DNA from: Parashewanella sp965200795
GTDB lineage: Bacteria; Pseudomonadota; Gammaproteobacteria; Enterobacterales; Shewanellaceae
Direction of reading: 5' to 3'
DNA: 64,000 bases
Assembly (NCBI GenBank): GCA_965200795.1
Contig: CBDAVB010000031.1
Span: forward strand, 1-64,000
A model generated the notes under the pieces. The model worked only from the letters and a program-made list of their open reading frames with translations. It was not told the origin of the DNA and searched no databases. A program made the position numbers and the translations under genes. Shown here piece after piece: positions 1 to 10,600 of this stretch (within the stretch, counting starts at the first letter, position 1; each line of letters opens with the position of its first letter).

Positions 1-40
1 TCTTCAGTGGATAAAAAACATCACCCAAAAGACAGGTCAG

Positions 41-1231
41 ATGATAAACAAGACTGAATCAAAAGCAGAGATTACCGATGAGGATATCACTCACTTAATC
101 ATCGAACGCAAAAAAATCAAACTGGCGATCACCGCCTTAAATTCCGAATACCACGCTTATTTAAGTATCGTCAAGCAATTTGATGATGCCTCGGTATCTA
201 ACTACCCGGAATTCAGGGAAATCAAGCAGCAATTTGAAAATGACAGAGGGGCTAAATGCCGGGCGGAATACATCAGGGCCGTGATTTGCACGCATGCCCT
301 GCTGGTATTGGCTTACCATCAGACGCTCAGCGCCAGATGCCCGCGGATTAACGAGCCGGAGATCAATTTCTGCCGCTACTTATCTCGTTTGAGTCAGGAA
401 TACGAACATCCCGACTGCTATGTGCCGCGCGAAGAAGTGAATTGCTATCTCACCATGACATCAGTGCTTAAAGATTCACAAATCGAACGCTGGCAGCAAG
501 CGGATTTAACGATTGAGCTGTCTCATACGGTCATAAATCAAGGCATTGCCGTGCAGCGGGTGATCAGCGATGACCTGGATCCTTATCTGGACGGCTCATA
601 CCTTGATATCGCCTTATTCTGCTCACCGGCAGTGAAGCGGGAGCGGCTGGATCCTCAATGGCTGTCTGAGGCCGTACAACAGGTTTGCGCACAAGCTGAA
701 ATACCGCTGGAAACGGTAAACCTCTCTGAGTTACCGGATATTGATGAGTCAGCCGTCAAACCCGGTAACCGTATAAACCTGCAGTTTAAGATGAGGCATA
801 ACTTAACTTACGAGCTGCACTTCGTACGGATATACTCAGGGATCAGACAGAGTCATCATACCCGGGAATATGCGACCAGCTCATCACTGGGCTACTGGCT
901 GAGAAAATATAACGCCCTGAAAGATGAACATAACTTACAAAGCTGGCAGAGATTCTGCCGTGCCAACCAAGCGGCGCTTCAGCAGCTGTTTAATCGCATC
1001 ATTATACCTAACAGCCATATCGCTAACAGTATCGAAGAGGTATCAAGCCGTTTTGAAAATCAGTCATCCAAGCGCCGGTTATTCAAAGCCATTTTGCGAT
1101 GGAAAAAAAACGCTGAGTTATTTCCGCAAGCGTCAGAGGCGTTTAACGATTTCTTACAAATACAAAATCAGCACTACAGAAATAAAATCTTAGCGAGGCT
1201 CTCGGTATTGAAGGCAAGATTAGAGCGTTGA
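41..1231 (+). CDS. hypothetical protein, 396 residues, possibly 5'-truncated
   Basis: I do not recognise a family. The product is soluble, rich in charged and aromatic residues, and has no signal peptide or membrane segment. The N-terminal third looks helical. The middle (about residues 160–290) alternates short hydrophobic strands with polar loops, and the C-terminal third is helical and basic. The ATG at 41 is the first in frame, but the frame stays open back to base 2 with no stop and there is only a weak ribosome site (aggt). The true start may therefore lie outside the window. Neighbours on the right are other accessory genes, so a host-association role is possible but not shown. Confidence 0.7.
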   Translation: MINKTESKAEITDEDITHLIIERKKIKLAITALNSEYHAYLSIVKQFDDASVSNYPEFREIKQQFENDRGAKCRAEYIRAVICTHALLVLAYHQTLSARCPRINEPEINFCRYLSRLSQEYEHPDCYVPREEVNCYLTMTSVLKDSQIERWQQADLTIELSHTVINQGIAVQRVISDDLDPYLDGSYLDIALFCSPAVKRERLDPQWLSEAVQQVCAQAEIPLETVNLSELPDIDESAVKPGNRINLQFKMRHNLTYELHFVRIYSGIRQSHHTREYATSSSLGYWLRKYNALKDEHNLQSWQRFCRANQAALQQLFNRIIIPNSHIANSIEEVSSRFENQSSKRRLFKAILRWKKNAELFPQASEAFNDFLQIQNQHYRNKILARLSVLKARLER

Positions 1232-1525
1232 GTAAAAGTTCAGTCTTAACGGCTTTCCCGGAAACAGCGGCGGCTCAGGAACCGTGCCGGAATAACCCGC
1301 CTGTTTTGCCGTCGTTTATTTTCGGCTTACACAAGGCGGCGCGAAGTGAAGTCGTATAAAGCGTTGTTCATCGTTTAAGAGTGAACCATTGGCATTTGTT
1401 AGCTTCAGCTCAAGGCAGAACGTCCGGTTCAAGGCGCGGTGGGAAGATATACTGGAGTATTTCAAGTCACTGCAACGAAGAAACGGGCGTTCTGCCCTGA
1501 GCCCGGAGGGTTCCTTAGTTTGTTA

Positions 1526-2485
1526 TTATTTCTGTAATGTTTCAAGGCAACCCGGGTTAGTCATGGTTAAATCAAAAATAGAACTGTTTTTTTTATAAAT
1601 AGCTGAGAGCTGATGGCATTGAGATAAATTTTTATCGTAACCGAGTTTAGCGGAATATTGAATTAGACGCAGGTTAGCGAAGCCTTCAAGACTTTTAAGT
1701 AAACTATGCTCTATATAGAAGGTCTGTACAGCAGCTAAATGATGAAACGCAGTGAGTTCAGTAAAAATATTATCCACGATAAACAATTGATATAATTGCT
1801 CAATTTTATCAAAATAATTATTAATGATTTTTAAATGCCAATTATCGGCAATGAATATGTATCCAGCTTCGTATAAATTACTCAGAGCGTCAATTTGTTC
1901 GAGTTTTGGATTATGTGCAATCTCTAACCCCGATATATAATTATCAGGATGATATAAGTTATTAATTTCAGATAAATTTTGAAATGCGTGAATTTCCGTG
2001 AGCGTCTTATTTCCGGAAATGATAATGGTACCTGTAACTGTTCTGAGATGTTCTAATCCACTTAGGGTTCTTAACATAGGGTTCGCGTCGTAGACAGATG
2101 ACAAATTACCAATTAATATCGCGTAAAAATAATCGTGACTTTTATCCGCTGTCGGATCCACTGTTTCAATATTGTGAAGACCATCTAAGTTGGTTATATC
2201 CGCGCCATTAATATTAAGATAAGGTACTGAGCTACACCCCCCGTACTTTAAACCGAAATCATCAATTTGTCGCTGTGTTGTAAAATGGTAGGCTTCGGGA
2301 TCTTGCGGACAACCGCTGCCAGTACTGATAACCTGATGCGAAGCGGATGTAATTTGAAAATTATTCGCGCTACTTTTAGGCGCGGAAGCAATAGAACCGG
2401 CCGGAGCCTGTAAAGGCAATAATGAAGTTAAAAGCAGAATGCCGGAACAGATATATGAATAGCATGATTTCACGACGTCACTCAC
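1526..2485 (-). CDS. secreted receptor L-domain/LRR-like protein
   Basis: The N-terminus has a hydrophobic stretch (SGILLLTSLLPL) followed by a small-residue region, which fits a Sec signal peptide with cleavage near residue 30; the mature protein would be exported. Residues about 85–300 carry irregular repeats of the type 'L-x-I-x-G/N…L…L-x-GL-x-x-L-x-x-I', for example LSGLEHLRTVTG and IIISGNKTLTEI. This is the rhythm of receptor L domains and related leucine-rich solenoids common in eukaryotic receptors. Cysteines at the start and end of the repeat region may cap it. The start listed is a GTG; another GTG four codons later would give a neater signal peptide. It stands alone between accessory genes. 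A surface or host-contact role is inferred. Confidence 0.7.
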   Translation of the reverse strand: MSDVVKSCYSYICSGILLLTSLLPLQAPAGSIASAPKSSANNFQITSASHQVISTGSGCPQDPEAYHFTTQRQIDDFGLKYGGCSSVPYLNINGADITNLDGLHNIETVDPTADKSHDYFYAILIGNLSSVYDANPMLRTLSGLEHLRTVTGTIIISGNKTLTEIHAFQNLSEINNLYHPDNYISGLEIAHNPKLEQIDALSNLYEAGYIFIADNWHLKIINNYFDKIEQLYQLFIVDNIFTELTAFHHLAAVQTFYIEHSLLKSLEGFANLRLIQYSAKLGYDKNLSQCHQLSAIYKKNSSIFDLTMTNPGCLETLQK

Positions 2486-2847
2486 TCTGAATTTGTAAAA
2501 AATTGACTATAAAGCTTTAACACTGAATCCTAACTGAACAATCTATGCTATTACTCCGGTTATATGTTATACAGATAATTTAAATCCCTCATGACTTGCC
2601 TTTAACCTGAAAAGCTCAGTCAGATACGTTCTCAAACGTAGAAAAAATTACCGACATAAAAAACTGTCGTTACTCCGTTTGCTGATAGCAAGGCGAAGCT
2701 TGCGGCAAGTGTATTCTGCCCGCAAGAGTTATAACACAGTCAGCGGCGATTTTAGCAGGCTAAGCCCTTCAATCCTCCGGTAAATTCTTCTTGTCCTGCT
2801 TTTCAATAAATTAAAACGGGTTAACGCGGCCAACTGAGTTTTTCAGG
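2486..2847. other. intergenic stretch, no gene seen
   Basis: About 360 bases without a convincing reading frame. Around 2690–2760 there are short GC-rich inverted repeats (arms such as gcttgcgg/ccgcaag), possibly a decayed copy of one of the small dispersed repeats of this genome. I see no clear promoter or terminator. Confidence 0.4.
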
Positions 2848-4152
2848 CTAATAGCGCCTGTTCTGATTATGACAGCCTGCTGACGGATTCGTTTTTTCTT
2901 TCGCGCATTTTGTGCATATATCATAATGATGTGTACCACAATGAAAATAAAACACAGTTTCCGGAACTGGCTGTATTTCCTGCTTTCTGAAATTAAATTT
3001 CCATTTAAACTCACTATTCGTCGCACGTGATTGGCATTCATCGCAATAAATGACTTTTTTATTGCGCCTTATTCTTCCCGTAACGGGATCTTTAGTAAAT
3101 TGAAAACTCTCGGAATCAAAAAAGCATTTTAAAAAAAGATTACTGATACTGACCAGTTTTAGCTGACAACGTCCTTTCGGGCATGAGGGTCGTAAGTTTT
3201 TAAAATCAATCGCGCTAATTTTTGATGATTTAATATGTTTCTCGAGCCAGTTATAAAAAGACAGAGCCTGAATAACATAAACCTTATGGAAGTACATATT
3301 TAAAAGCAGTAGCTTAAGCTCAAGGTCACTTTCAGCAACTCGCAAAAGGGCGGCGTGGGTGGTCACCAGTCCCATTTTTTGCGCGGTTTTTATAATGAGT
3401 GATTTTTGACCGGCACGGTAACGCAGGCACTCCTGAAAAAGTTTCAATCTGCTGATCAAGCGCATGTCATTTAACGTTATCCCGCAATCCTCTTCTTGCT
3501 CTGCTCTTTCATCGTGTCTTAACTCCAATATTTTATAAAGGTCATTCATTTCTCCGAAATCAAAATTATCCAACTTCGCTCGATGTTTTATATAAAAACC
3601 GTTATCATTTCCCAGTATCTCCAGCAATTTTAAGTCGTTACATTCAACAAAATTAAGAAAACTCCAGACGCTGATAACAGAAACGACTTTACTTTGAGTT
3701 TCATCCATGAGTTTTAATAAATATGAAAACCGGTTATCAGCGTCTTGAAGTGTATTTAACAGTTCTCGGCTCACCGGCAGCCATAAGCCGGCGCAGTGAG
3801 GCTGCTGGGCTATACTACCTCCCCACAAAGCGCAACCGGCTGACGAGAATTCGAGACCAGTCCGTCGTCCCGCCGGCTCATCTGACAGGTCAAGTCGCTG
3901 AGACTGAGGGGCGAGACTTTCCGGGTCGTAAGACCTTACCGAGGGCGGCCTGCTGTTGTCAGGCCGCCGCGGCATGTTACGTCCGCCGCCACTGGTGGCG
4001 TCTGTGAATCTTAAACTTGCAGTATTACTGACCAGACTGGTAAGTTGAACCGTATTATTAAGGGATCTCGCAGTTAAGAATTTACCATTCTGGCATGATA
4101 AGTAGATCCCACTTAGGTAATTCACTATTTCGGATGATTTTATCTTCGACAT
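2848..4152 (-). pseudogene. 3' part of a zinc-finger paralog, cut off from its 5' end by an ISAzo13-type element
   Basis: An open frame of 434 codons that matches the C-terminal two thirds of the intact gene at 5727–7376. Shared blocks include the helical segment around VWSFLNF (VWSFVNF in the intact copy), a shared NFDF/RFDF motif, and a C-terminal metal site: CDEC, then HC-x2-H-x2-D-x-C-x2-C. The first residues (MSKIKSSEIV) begin inside the tail of the transposase gene and have no counterpart in the paralog. The original N-terminus is found at 5304–5654 on the other side of the insertion. It might still be translated from the ATG at 4152 as a shortened protein, so 'pseudogene' describes its origin rather than proven silence. 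Confidence 0.75.
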
Positions 4153-5289
4153 CTTCTTTTTTCACTTTTTGTTAGCTTGACTCCTTTTGAGTAAACCTTA
4201 TCAATTAAATTGACAACTGGAGTCATAGCCTTCCAAGTCATTGTTTTCGTCCACTCCAGAACAGTATTCACTGAATTCAGTAATGTACCATTCCAATGCT
4301 TTTCTAAAGATGACCAAACCCGCTCAATTGGGTTATATTTGCTGTGATAAGGTGGGTAGTAAACGTTGTGAATCCTCAGTTTCGATCTTTCACTAAACTG
4401 TTTTAATCTAAAAAGATACTGAGTCCGGCATCCACTATTTTCTGAGCCATTATCTGAAAAAATAACCAGCTCCTCTACCTCTGGATGTTCGTCTTTAACT
4501 AAATTCCACCACCACTCTAAAGCGTCACAAATGAAGTCGCTGGTTTTACTTGAGTTACCATAAAACACATGAAGCTGGTCGTTTTCCAGGTTCAGTATTC
4601 CGAACGGGATAAGCTTATCTTTTACATCCATGTCGTGATCTAAAGCTTGCACCGCATCAATCCCTCCGGATTGACCGTGTCGAGAAAATTCACCCAAATT
4701 AACCGTGGCTTTGCAATCTATACTTATACGGATAACTTTTTTATTCCCTGCTGTTTCTTTTTTAATTTTATTTACATTTTTAAAGATGGCGTCTGTTTCA
4801 GGAATTTTTTTTGTGGCCTGGTTTTTTGAACTCGCTTCAGTTTGTAACCGAGTCGATTCAAAATGTCATTAATCGTTCTTTCTTTTGGTAACTCTTCACA
4901 GTCCCAGCCTTTTTCCTCAATCAGCTTTTTACGAACACCTTTAGCTGTAATTCGAGTGTAAGCAAATGAATTTTTGAATTTTGGATCAGCTTGTGACTCT
5001 GGATCGACTAACGCCCGAATATCACCTCCAGCTGAGGATTATTTACACTTCTATGCTTTCCCGCAAAGCATTCAAACCCGGTTTCCAGCTCATGAAGCCC
5101 GAGTTCTACAGCTTTTCTCCCCCAGCCAAACTCCGTTTCCGTTAATCTAGGACTCCCGCAGCAGAACGTTTTAGACACTTCAGCCATAAAGACTCTTTTT
5201 TCCATTCCGTGAAGTTTATTTGAGGCAAGTTTGATTATCCGTTTGGACTCGCTAGAAATGTAAATTGAAGTAGACACTGGCAGCAACAT
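4140..5289 (-). mobile_element. ISAzo13-type insertion sequence with a frameshifted transposase
   Basis: Three consecutive frames on the minus strand rebuild one DDE transposase. The N-terminal piece (5289–5008) contains the motif FGWGRKAVELGLHELETGF. The middle piece (about 5038–4770) contains IRALVDPESQADPKF. The catalytic C-terminal piece (to 4140) contains SIDCKATVNLGEFSRHG, IFSDNGSENSG and YNPIERVWSSLEKHW, giving the D-D-E residues. The first break, near 5036, is an ordinary frameshift. The second falls in a run of eight A residues near 4810 and needs a -1 shift, which could be slippage-programmed. I could not define the terminal inverted repeats or target duplication. The element sits between the two halves of a zinc-finger paralog. 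Confidence 0.85.
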
Positions 5290-5303
5290 AAACGATTTTT
5301 CAA

Positions 5304-5654
5304 CTATACCGGTAAAATTTTATTAACATCTTCATCATCATCACCGTCATCATCAAAACTAGAATCACCGTCCTCACAGGAATATAACGCAGGATCAGGT
5401 CTGCCGCCGTACGCCGCGGATTGACCTGAGACAGTATCTGCCGCTGTTTCAGATCTGCCCTCATGTTGTACTCCGCGGCTGTCAAACCAACATTTGACCT
5501 GACTCACTTTGTCAGGCGTTATCTTGGTGTGCCAGATTTCATCACGGCCATCGCACCAGTAAACCTTTCTGTCAGTCGGCGGCAGGTTGTTCTCATCGTA
5601 CCGGTAATGCTTTTGAGCTGTCGGCCAATTCAGCCTGTTCATAAAGTTGGACAT
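5304..5654 (-). pseudogene. 5' part of the split zinc-finger paralog
   Basis: Starts at an ATG with a very strong ribosome site (gggagggg) five bases upstream; an ATG 20 codons earlier lacks this. The product matches the N-terminal domain of the intact neighbour (5727–7376): YDENNLPPTDRKVYW here against FDEKDKPPIGHEGKVRYW, and QVKCWFDSRGVQHE against KVQCWLGFDGVMHE. It then runs into an acidic stretch (DDDGDDDEDV) and stops at the border of the insertion element. Joined to 2848–4152 it would give a protein of about 520 residues, close to the 549 of the intact copy. The two genes were thus a tandem pair on the same strand, 72 bases apart. Confidence 0.75.
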
Positions 5655-5726
5655 AACCCCTCCCGATAAAAAACACACCCGGCCGCGGGGTATCGTTTTA
5701 CGTTCCGATACCACTATATTTCAGAG

Positions 5727-7376
5727 TCATAATTTTTTTAGCGGATAGTATGGTGTTTTTTTCATTTTAATGAGCTCATTATTAACACATCCCTGGCATT
5801 TATCGAAACTGTGCTCACTGCAATGAAAAAAATAATAATTACAATTTTCCGGCTGTTTAAATGTTCCTTTTATAAAATTGAACGTCCACTTTGACTGATT
5901 TTTACGGCCGTAAGACGCACATGTATCACAGTATAAGGTTTTATTATATCTGATTTTTTCGTCCTGGTATTCAGCTGTTAATTTCCATTTGCCGGGATGA
6001 AAAAAAAGCGTCAGAAATATGTCAGCAACACTTTGCGGTTTTAGTCCGGAACAACTTATTCCGCCTCTGCAACTTATTCGCTCACGGGCAAACCGACGCT
6101 CAGCGTCTTCACAATGAACTGAATATTCCTGTAATTGACTGTAGATATGAATAGCCGGAATAATAAACGGATTATTAATATTATTAATATACAGTCTTAA
6201 CAGCTGCCTCTGAAGTTTAATTTGAGTGTCAGCGGTAAATGCGAATGTACGGGTAGTTCCGTCACTCGGGGACGCAAGATTTGGAATTTGCGTTAAACGA
6301 CTTATTATAATTTTATCGTTTTCCAACAAAATCGCACTTTTATTATCTTCCGCCTTTTTCTTATTCAGGATAAACGTTTTCACGTCTTCTGACACAGAAA
6401 AATCAAATCTGTCTAACGCAACGAGGCACGGGGATAAGTCAACCCCGGGCGCTAATTGCTTTGCTAATTGCTCTAACAATGCGATGTTATCGTATCCGGC
6501 AAAATTAACGAAGCTCCATACGGTTATTAAAGATACCGTGCCGACATCACTCCGGCTCATGAGTTCTGATAACAGATCTAAGGCGTTTTCGAGATTACCC
6601 GAGCCTGTTATTCTGTCCGCGCTGACTTCACTCCAAAGAAACCGGCATTTTGGTTGTGTGGCGATGATTCTTCCCCAGCGTTCATTCTCATTAATATTAA
6701 AACCAGTAGACATCCGCCCCGGTACGGCGGCGCTTACCCCGGAACCCATTTGCCGCGCTTGCTGTTGCGCTTGCTGTTGCGCTTGCTGTTGCGCTTGCTG
6801 TTGCGCTTGCTGTTGCGCTTGTTGTTGCGCTTGTTGTTGCGCTTGAGGAACTAAGCTCGGAAAGTCTTCGGACATTCGTGAATGTCTGTCCCGGTCGTCA
6901 CTTATCGGCGGCGGCCCGGCGCTGTGGAGGTTGCGTTTGTTTATTGTAACACTGACCAGACTATCAATTTGAGACTCAGGGTTATTTTCAACCTCAAAAT
7001 TAGTATAATTTACATCGTCATAATCTCTTGATGCACAATAGTGACCAGCGGTAAGAGAAGCTCCCCCGTCATTACCTCCGCCATGAGACTGAGACGGTTT
7101 AACCGTTCCACGCCTGGGGGACACGTTATAAACCACACGTCGTCTTTCATGCATAACGCCATCAAAACCTAACCAGCACTGAACCTTATCATCCTCTGTT
7201 ATGACACGATTCTTATCGTAATATCTGCCTTTTATATCACGCCAGTACCGCACTTTTCCTTCATGGCCTATCGGCGGTTTATCTTTCTCATCAAACATGT
7301 ATAACACCCGCGTGTTTTGTTCATGTTGCTCGCATTTGATTTGAACCGGTGGTCCGCAAGTAACTAGGCTGCTCAT
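5727..7376 (-). CDS. accessory protein with Gln-rich repeat and C-terminal ZZ-like zinc finger
   Basis: 549 residues, not a family I can name. Residues about 25–80 form a small domain rich in Trp/Tyr and charged residues. A low-complexity linker follows, with seven four-residue units (QAQQ type) at about 179–206. A helical domain with VWSFVNF starts near 250. The C-terminus has C483-x2-C486, then H518-C519-x2-H522-x4-C527-x2-C530. That spacing resembles a ZZ-type zinc finger, a fold mostly known from eukaryotic proteins. There is no signal peptide or membrane segment. A good ribosome site (aggtaagag) precedes the ATG. The broken paralog lies directly downstream. A secreted-effector role is plausible from the eukaryote-like parts but is inference. 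Confidence 0.75.
   Translation of the reverse strand: MSSLVTCGPPVQIKCEQHEQNTRVLYMFDEKDKPPIGHEGKVRYWRDIKGRYYDKNRVITEDDKVQCWLGFDGVMHERRRVVYNVSPRRGTVKPSQSHGGGNDGGASLTAGHYCASRDYDDVNYTNFEVENNPESQIDSLVSVTINKRNLHSAGPPPISDDRDRHSRMSEDFPSLVPQAQQQAQQQAQQQAQQQAQQQAQQQAQQQARQMGSGVSAAVPGRMSTGFNINENERWGRIIATQPKCRFLWSEVSADRITGSGNLENALDLLSELMSRSDVGTVSLITVWSFVNFAGYDNIALLEQLAKQLAPGVDLSPCLVALDRFDFSVSEDVKTFILNKKKAEDNKSAILLENDKIIISRLTQIPNLASPSDGTTRTFAFTADTQIKLQRQLLRLYINNINNPFIIPAIHIYSQLQEYSVHCEDAERRFARERISCRGGISCSGLKPQSVADIFLTLFFHPGKWKLTAEYQDEKIRYNKTLYCDTCASYGRKNQSKWTFNFIKGTFKQPENCNYYFFHCSEHSFDKCQGCVNNELIKMKKTPYYPLKKL
6757..6840. repeat. seven tandem 12-bp units inside the zinc-finger gene
   Basis: Unit gcttgctgttgc, with two units reading gcttgttgttgc. 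Seven units in perfect register encode the Gln/Ala-rich linker on the minus strand. Because 12 is a multiple of three, changes in copy number would alter linker length without breaking the frame. Confidence 0.95.
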
Positions 7377-7606
7377 AACTCTTACCTGTAAACTGTAAAG
7401 CCACTATAAAAGACAATTGGATTAACCGCCTAAATTCACTTAAAGAAAGCGCTTATCCGGTGAATGCTGACGCTGGTAAACCGGCTGAAATAACCGCTTA
7501 CCGCTATTCAGGCCTCGCTGACAGCAATTTTTACCGCATCTGGCATGTATCCAATTTAACCTTCAGGTTAGAATGGATCAACAGGATCCGCTTGAGTTTC
7601 TTATAC

Positions 7607-7639
7607 AAAAAAGCTCTCTTAAATATCAGGAGAGCTTTT
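7607..7639 (-). terminator. Rho-independent terminator of the carboxylase gene
   Basis: On the minus strand the sequence reads aaaagctctc, an 11-base loop, gagagctttttt: a 10-bp stem followed by a T run. It lies 18 bases after the stop of the fused carboxylase. Confidence 0.85.
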
Positions 7640-7656
7640 CAGACCTGAATCGGCAT

Positions 7657-10600
7657 CTACGCTTCGACGGGCGAGACGACAAACAGCAGATCACCCTGAG
7701 AGATCTGCTGGCCGTTCGAGTTCAGAATACGCTCGATGCGGTATTTCTTGTCGGCGGGGTAAAGCTCAGCGCCTTTGCGGTTAAAGTCGGCCAGCGTCAC
7801 CTGAGAGAACATTTTCATCGCCTCAGTCAGCGCCAGTGTCTGATCAACGGTAACGATGTCACCTTCACTGACGAACTCGGCCTCACCCGGCGCCGGTGAG
7901 TTATAGAAGATACCCGCGCCTTGTGCCAGTACTTTAAGCTCGTCTGACTCACCGACACGCAGTGATTCGGTATCAACGCCTCTGGTCTCGGCCGCGGCTT
8001 CCATTTCCTCAATCAGTGCCGGAATATCTAACTCCGCCATCAGACGCGGCAGATAATTAGTGTCGTACACGCCTTCCCGGAAGGTCTTATCCTTAAGAAT
8101 ACTCTTTAACAGCGGAATGTTGGTGGCGATGCCTTTGACAGAAACCTGATCCAGATATTCGATAAATTGCTCAATCACTTGCTGTCGGCTTTCGCCGCGC
8201 ATGATCACCTGAGCGATCAGGCTGTCGTAGTAGGGTGAGACTTCTTTGTCCGTCGCCGCGATAGCGATGATTTCCACGTCGTCACGCTCCGGGAAGTGAC
8301 ACTCGGTAATGTGACCCGGGTTCGGCAGCAGCTGCAGAACGTTATTGCTGTCCAGCGCCGCTTTCTCGGCCGTGATACGAAGCTCCATCGCGTAGCCGAC
8401 GTCTTTCGGCTCTATGTCTTCAATTGAACGACCCGCCGCGATATCAAACTGCGCGCTGACGATATCAACGCAAGAGGTGGCCTCGGTAACCGGATGCTCA
8501 ACCTGCAGACGAGTGTTCATTTCCATGAAGTACACTTCGTCGGCGTCTAAGTTATAGATAAACTCCACCGTACCGGCGCCCATGTAGTCCGTCGCGTTAC
8601 CCAGGGCGCGGGTATACTCAAGCACCCGCTGCTTAAGTTCCTCCGGCAGCATGGTTGACTCAGACTCTTCGATCACTTTCTGGTTGTTGCGCTGGACGGA
8701 GCAGTCACGTATGCCCAGTACCTTAGCGTTACCGAACTTATCACGCAGCAGCTGAACTTCGATGTGACGCAGCGAGGTCACGTATTTCTCCAGGTACAGG
8801 TCGCCGTTACCGAATGCCGCCGCCGCTTCGGTGGAGGTTTTCTGGAACAGGAAGATCATATCCCCGGGCTTCTCAACAACCTGAATACCTTTGCCGCCGC
8901 CGCCCTGGACGGCTTTGAGCAGTACCGGATAACCGATTTCATCCGCGACGTTCACCGCCTGCTCGGCGTTGTTCAGAATACCGTGAGAACCCGGTACCAC
9001 AGGGACGTTCTGCGCCTGCGACGTCTTAATCGCGTTCGACTTGTTACCCATGGTTGTCATTGAGTAAACACTCGGGCCGACGAAGTTAACGCCGTTATTG
9101 ACGCACAAGGCCGCGAATTGCGGACTCTCGGATAAGAAACCGATCCCCGGGTGAAGCGCGTCAACGTTTTCGTATTCCGCCACTTTGAGCACTGAGTAAG
9201 CGTTAAGGTAACTCTCGTCTGAGGTGTTGCCGCCCAGACAAACCAGCTTGTCGTTGTCTTTGAGCATGTCAGCGGGAACCGCGGTCATATCCGGATCGGA
9301 AGCCACGAGGACGACGCTGATATCATTATCGTGCGCTTTACGGATAAGCTTGACCGCCGTACAACCGCGGGCGTGGATAAGTACCTTTTCCATCGGTTTC
9401 ATCAGTTCCCGGGGGTCGTCCTGAACGATTTCCCGCTCTTCGCTCACAACCTCGGGAACCAGCGTCGACAACGCGTTAGCAATCACATCGCTGATTCGCA
9501 GCGACGCCTGCGGCATTAACGGGTCAATGCCTGAAAGCTGGCTTTCTAATGTCTCGCTGAACGGGTTAACCACCAGACCGTTCATCGCGCCGGGCACTTT
9601 CGACAAGTAGTTCGACAGCGTCGACGTCGAAGGTAAGTAAGCCGGAACCACCATCTGACCCGCGAACGGCATGTTAGTACCGGACAGGTAGTAAGTCTGC
9701 ACTAACGGGTGAGTGACGAAACTCGCCTGCGCGCCACCGGTGCAGTCACCGTAACCGAACATCAGGATGGGCAGTTCGTTATCACGGATAAAGCGCGTGA
9801 TACGGTCGTTCACGACCGCCATTGAGAACAGCGCCGCCGCGCCTTCTTTGGTCTGCATACCTCCTGAGCTGATAAAACAGACCACGGGCAGTTTACGCTT
9901 GGCGCACTCAATCAGCAGCGAGCTGAATTTCTCAGCGCTCGCCATATCAAACGCACCGGCCTGGAACGCGGTATTTGACACCGCGACACCGGCGCGGATC
10001 TTCTGCCCCTCGTGTTCAAACTCACCCAATCCGGTGATCAGACCGCAGGGACGAATGCCTTTGTCCAGCGCGTCCTCAATCGACAGGCGGAAGCCCGGGA
10101 AGTTCAGCATGTTGGCTGACATCTTATCCGCGTCGATTTCCTCAAACTGAGTGAAGAATTTCGAGATGATGTTTTCCCAGCTCATTTTGCCGGAACGTTT
10201 TTCGTCACGCAGCACTTTCTGGATCAGCAAGTCCTGGTAACCCATAGTCAGACGGTTCCAGAAGTCTTTACGACGACCGATACGCACGGGGTTAATAGCG
10301 CCCGTGTATTTGCTGGTGTCTTGCTCGCTGTCAAAGTACTCAGGCAGCAGACGCTCGAAAAAATAGGTCAGAATGACGAACAAACTGTCGTTCAGCTGCG
10401 GGAATCCGACACTCTTCCACGACTCAACGCGGGTCAGAAGGTCGGCGCGGTTCGACTGACTCATAAAGTACTTCAGCCACTTGTAGAACTTGCTCTTATC
10501 GTTGGCGATATCCTGTACCGAAATCGCTTTGTCGATGGAGGTATGCAGCAAACCGTCAACCGAGGCGCGGGAAAGGCTCTTCGCCATCATCGCTTCTTTG

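Noticed and set aside
1389..1598. 69-codon plus-strand frame
   Set aside because: No ribosome site, overlaps the 3' end of the L-domain gene, no family likeness.
6757..6840. CRISPR array
   Set aside because: The 12-bp units are contiguous with no spacers and lie inside a coding frame.
6226..6854. Plus-strand reading frames ending in Cys/Ala or Leu/Arg repeats
   Set aside because: Shadows of the Gln-rich repeat in the minus-strand zinc-finger gene; no ribosome site and no independent support.
5727..7376. Polyglutamine tract as evidence of a eukaryotic contaminant
   Set aside because: Flanked by bacterial ribosome sites, operon-like spacing and housekeeping genes on the same contig.
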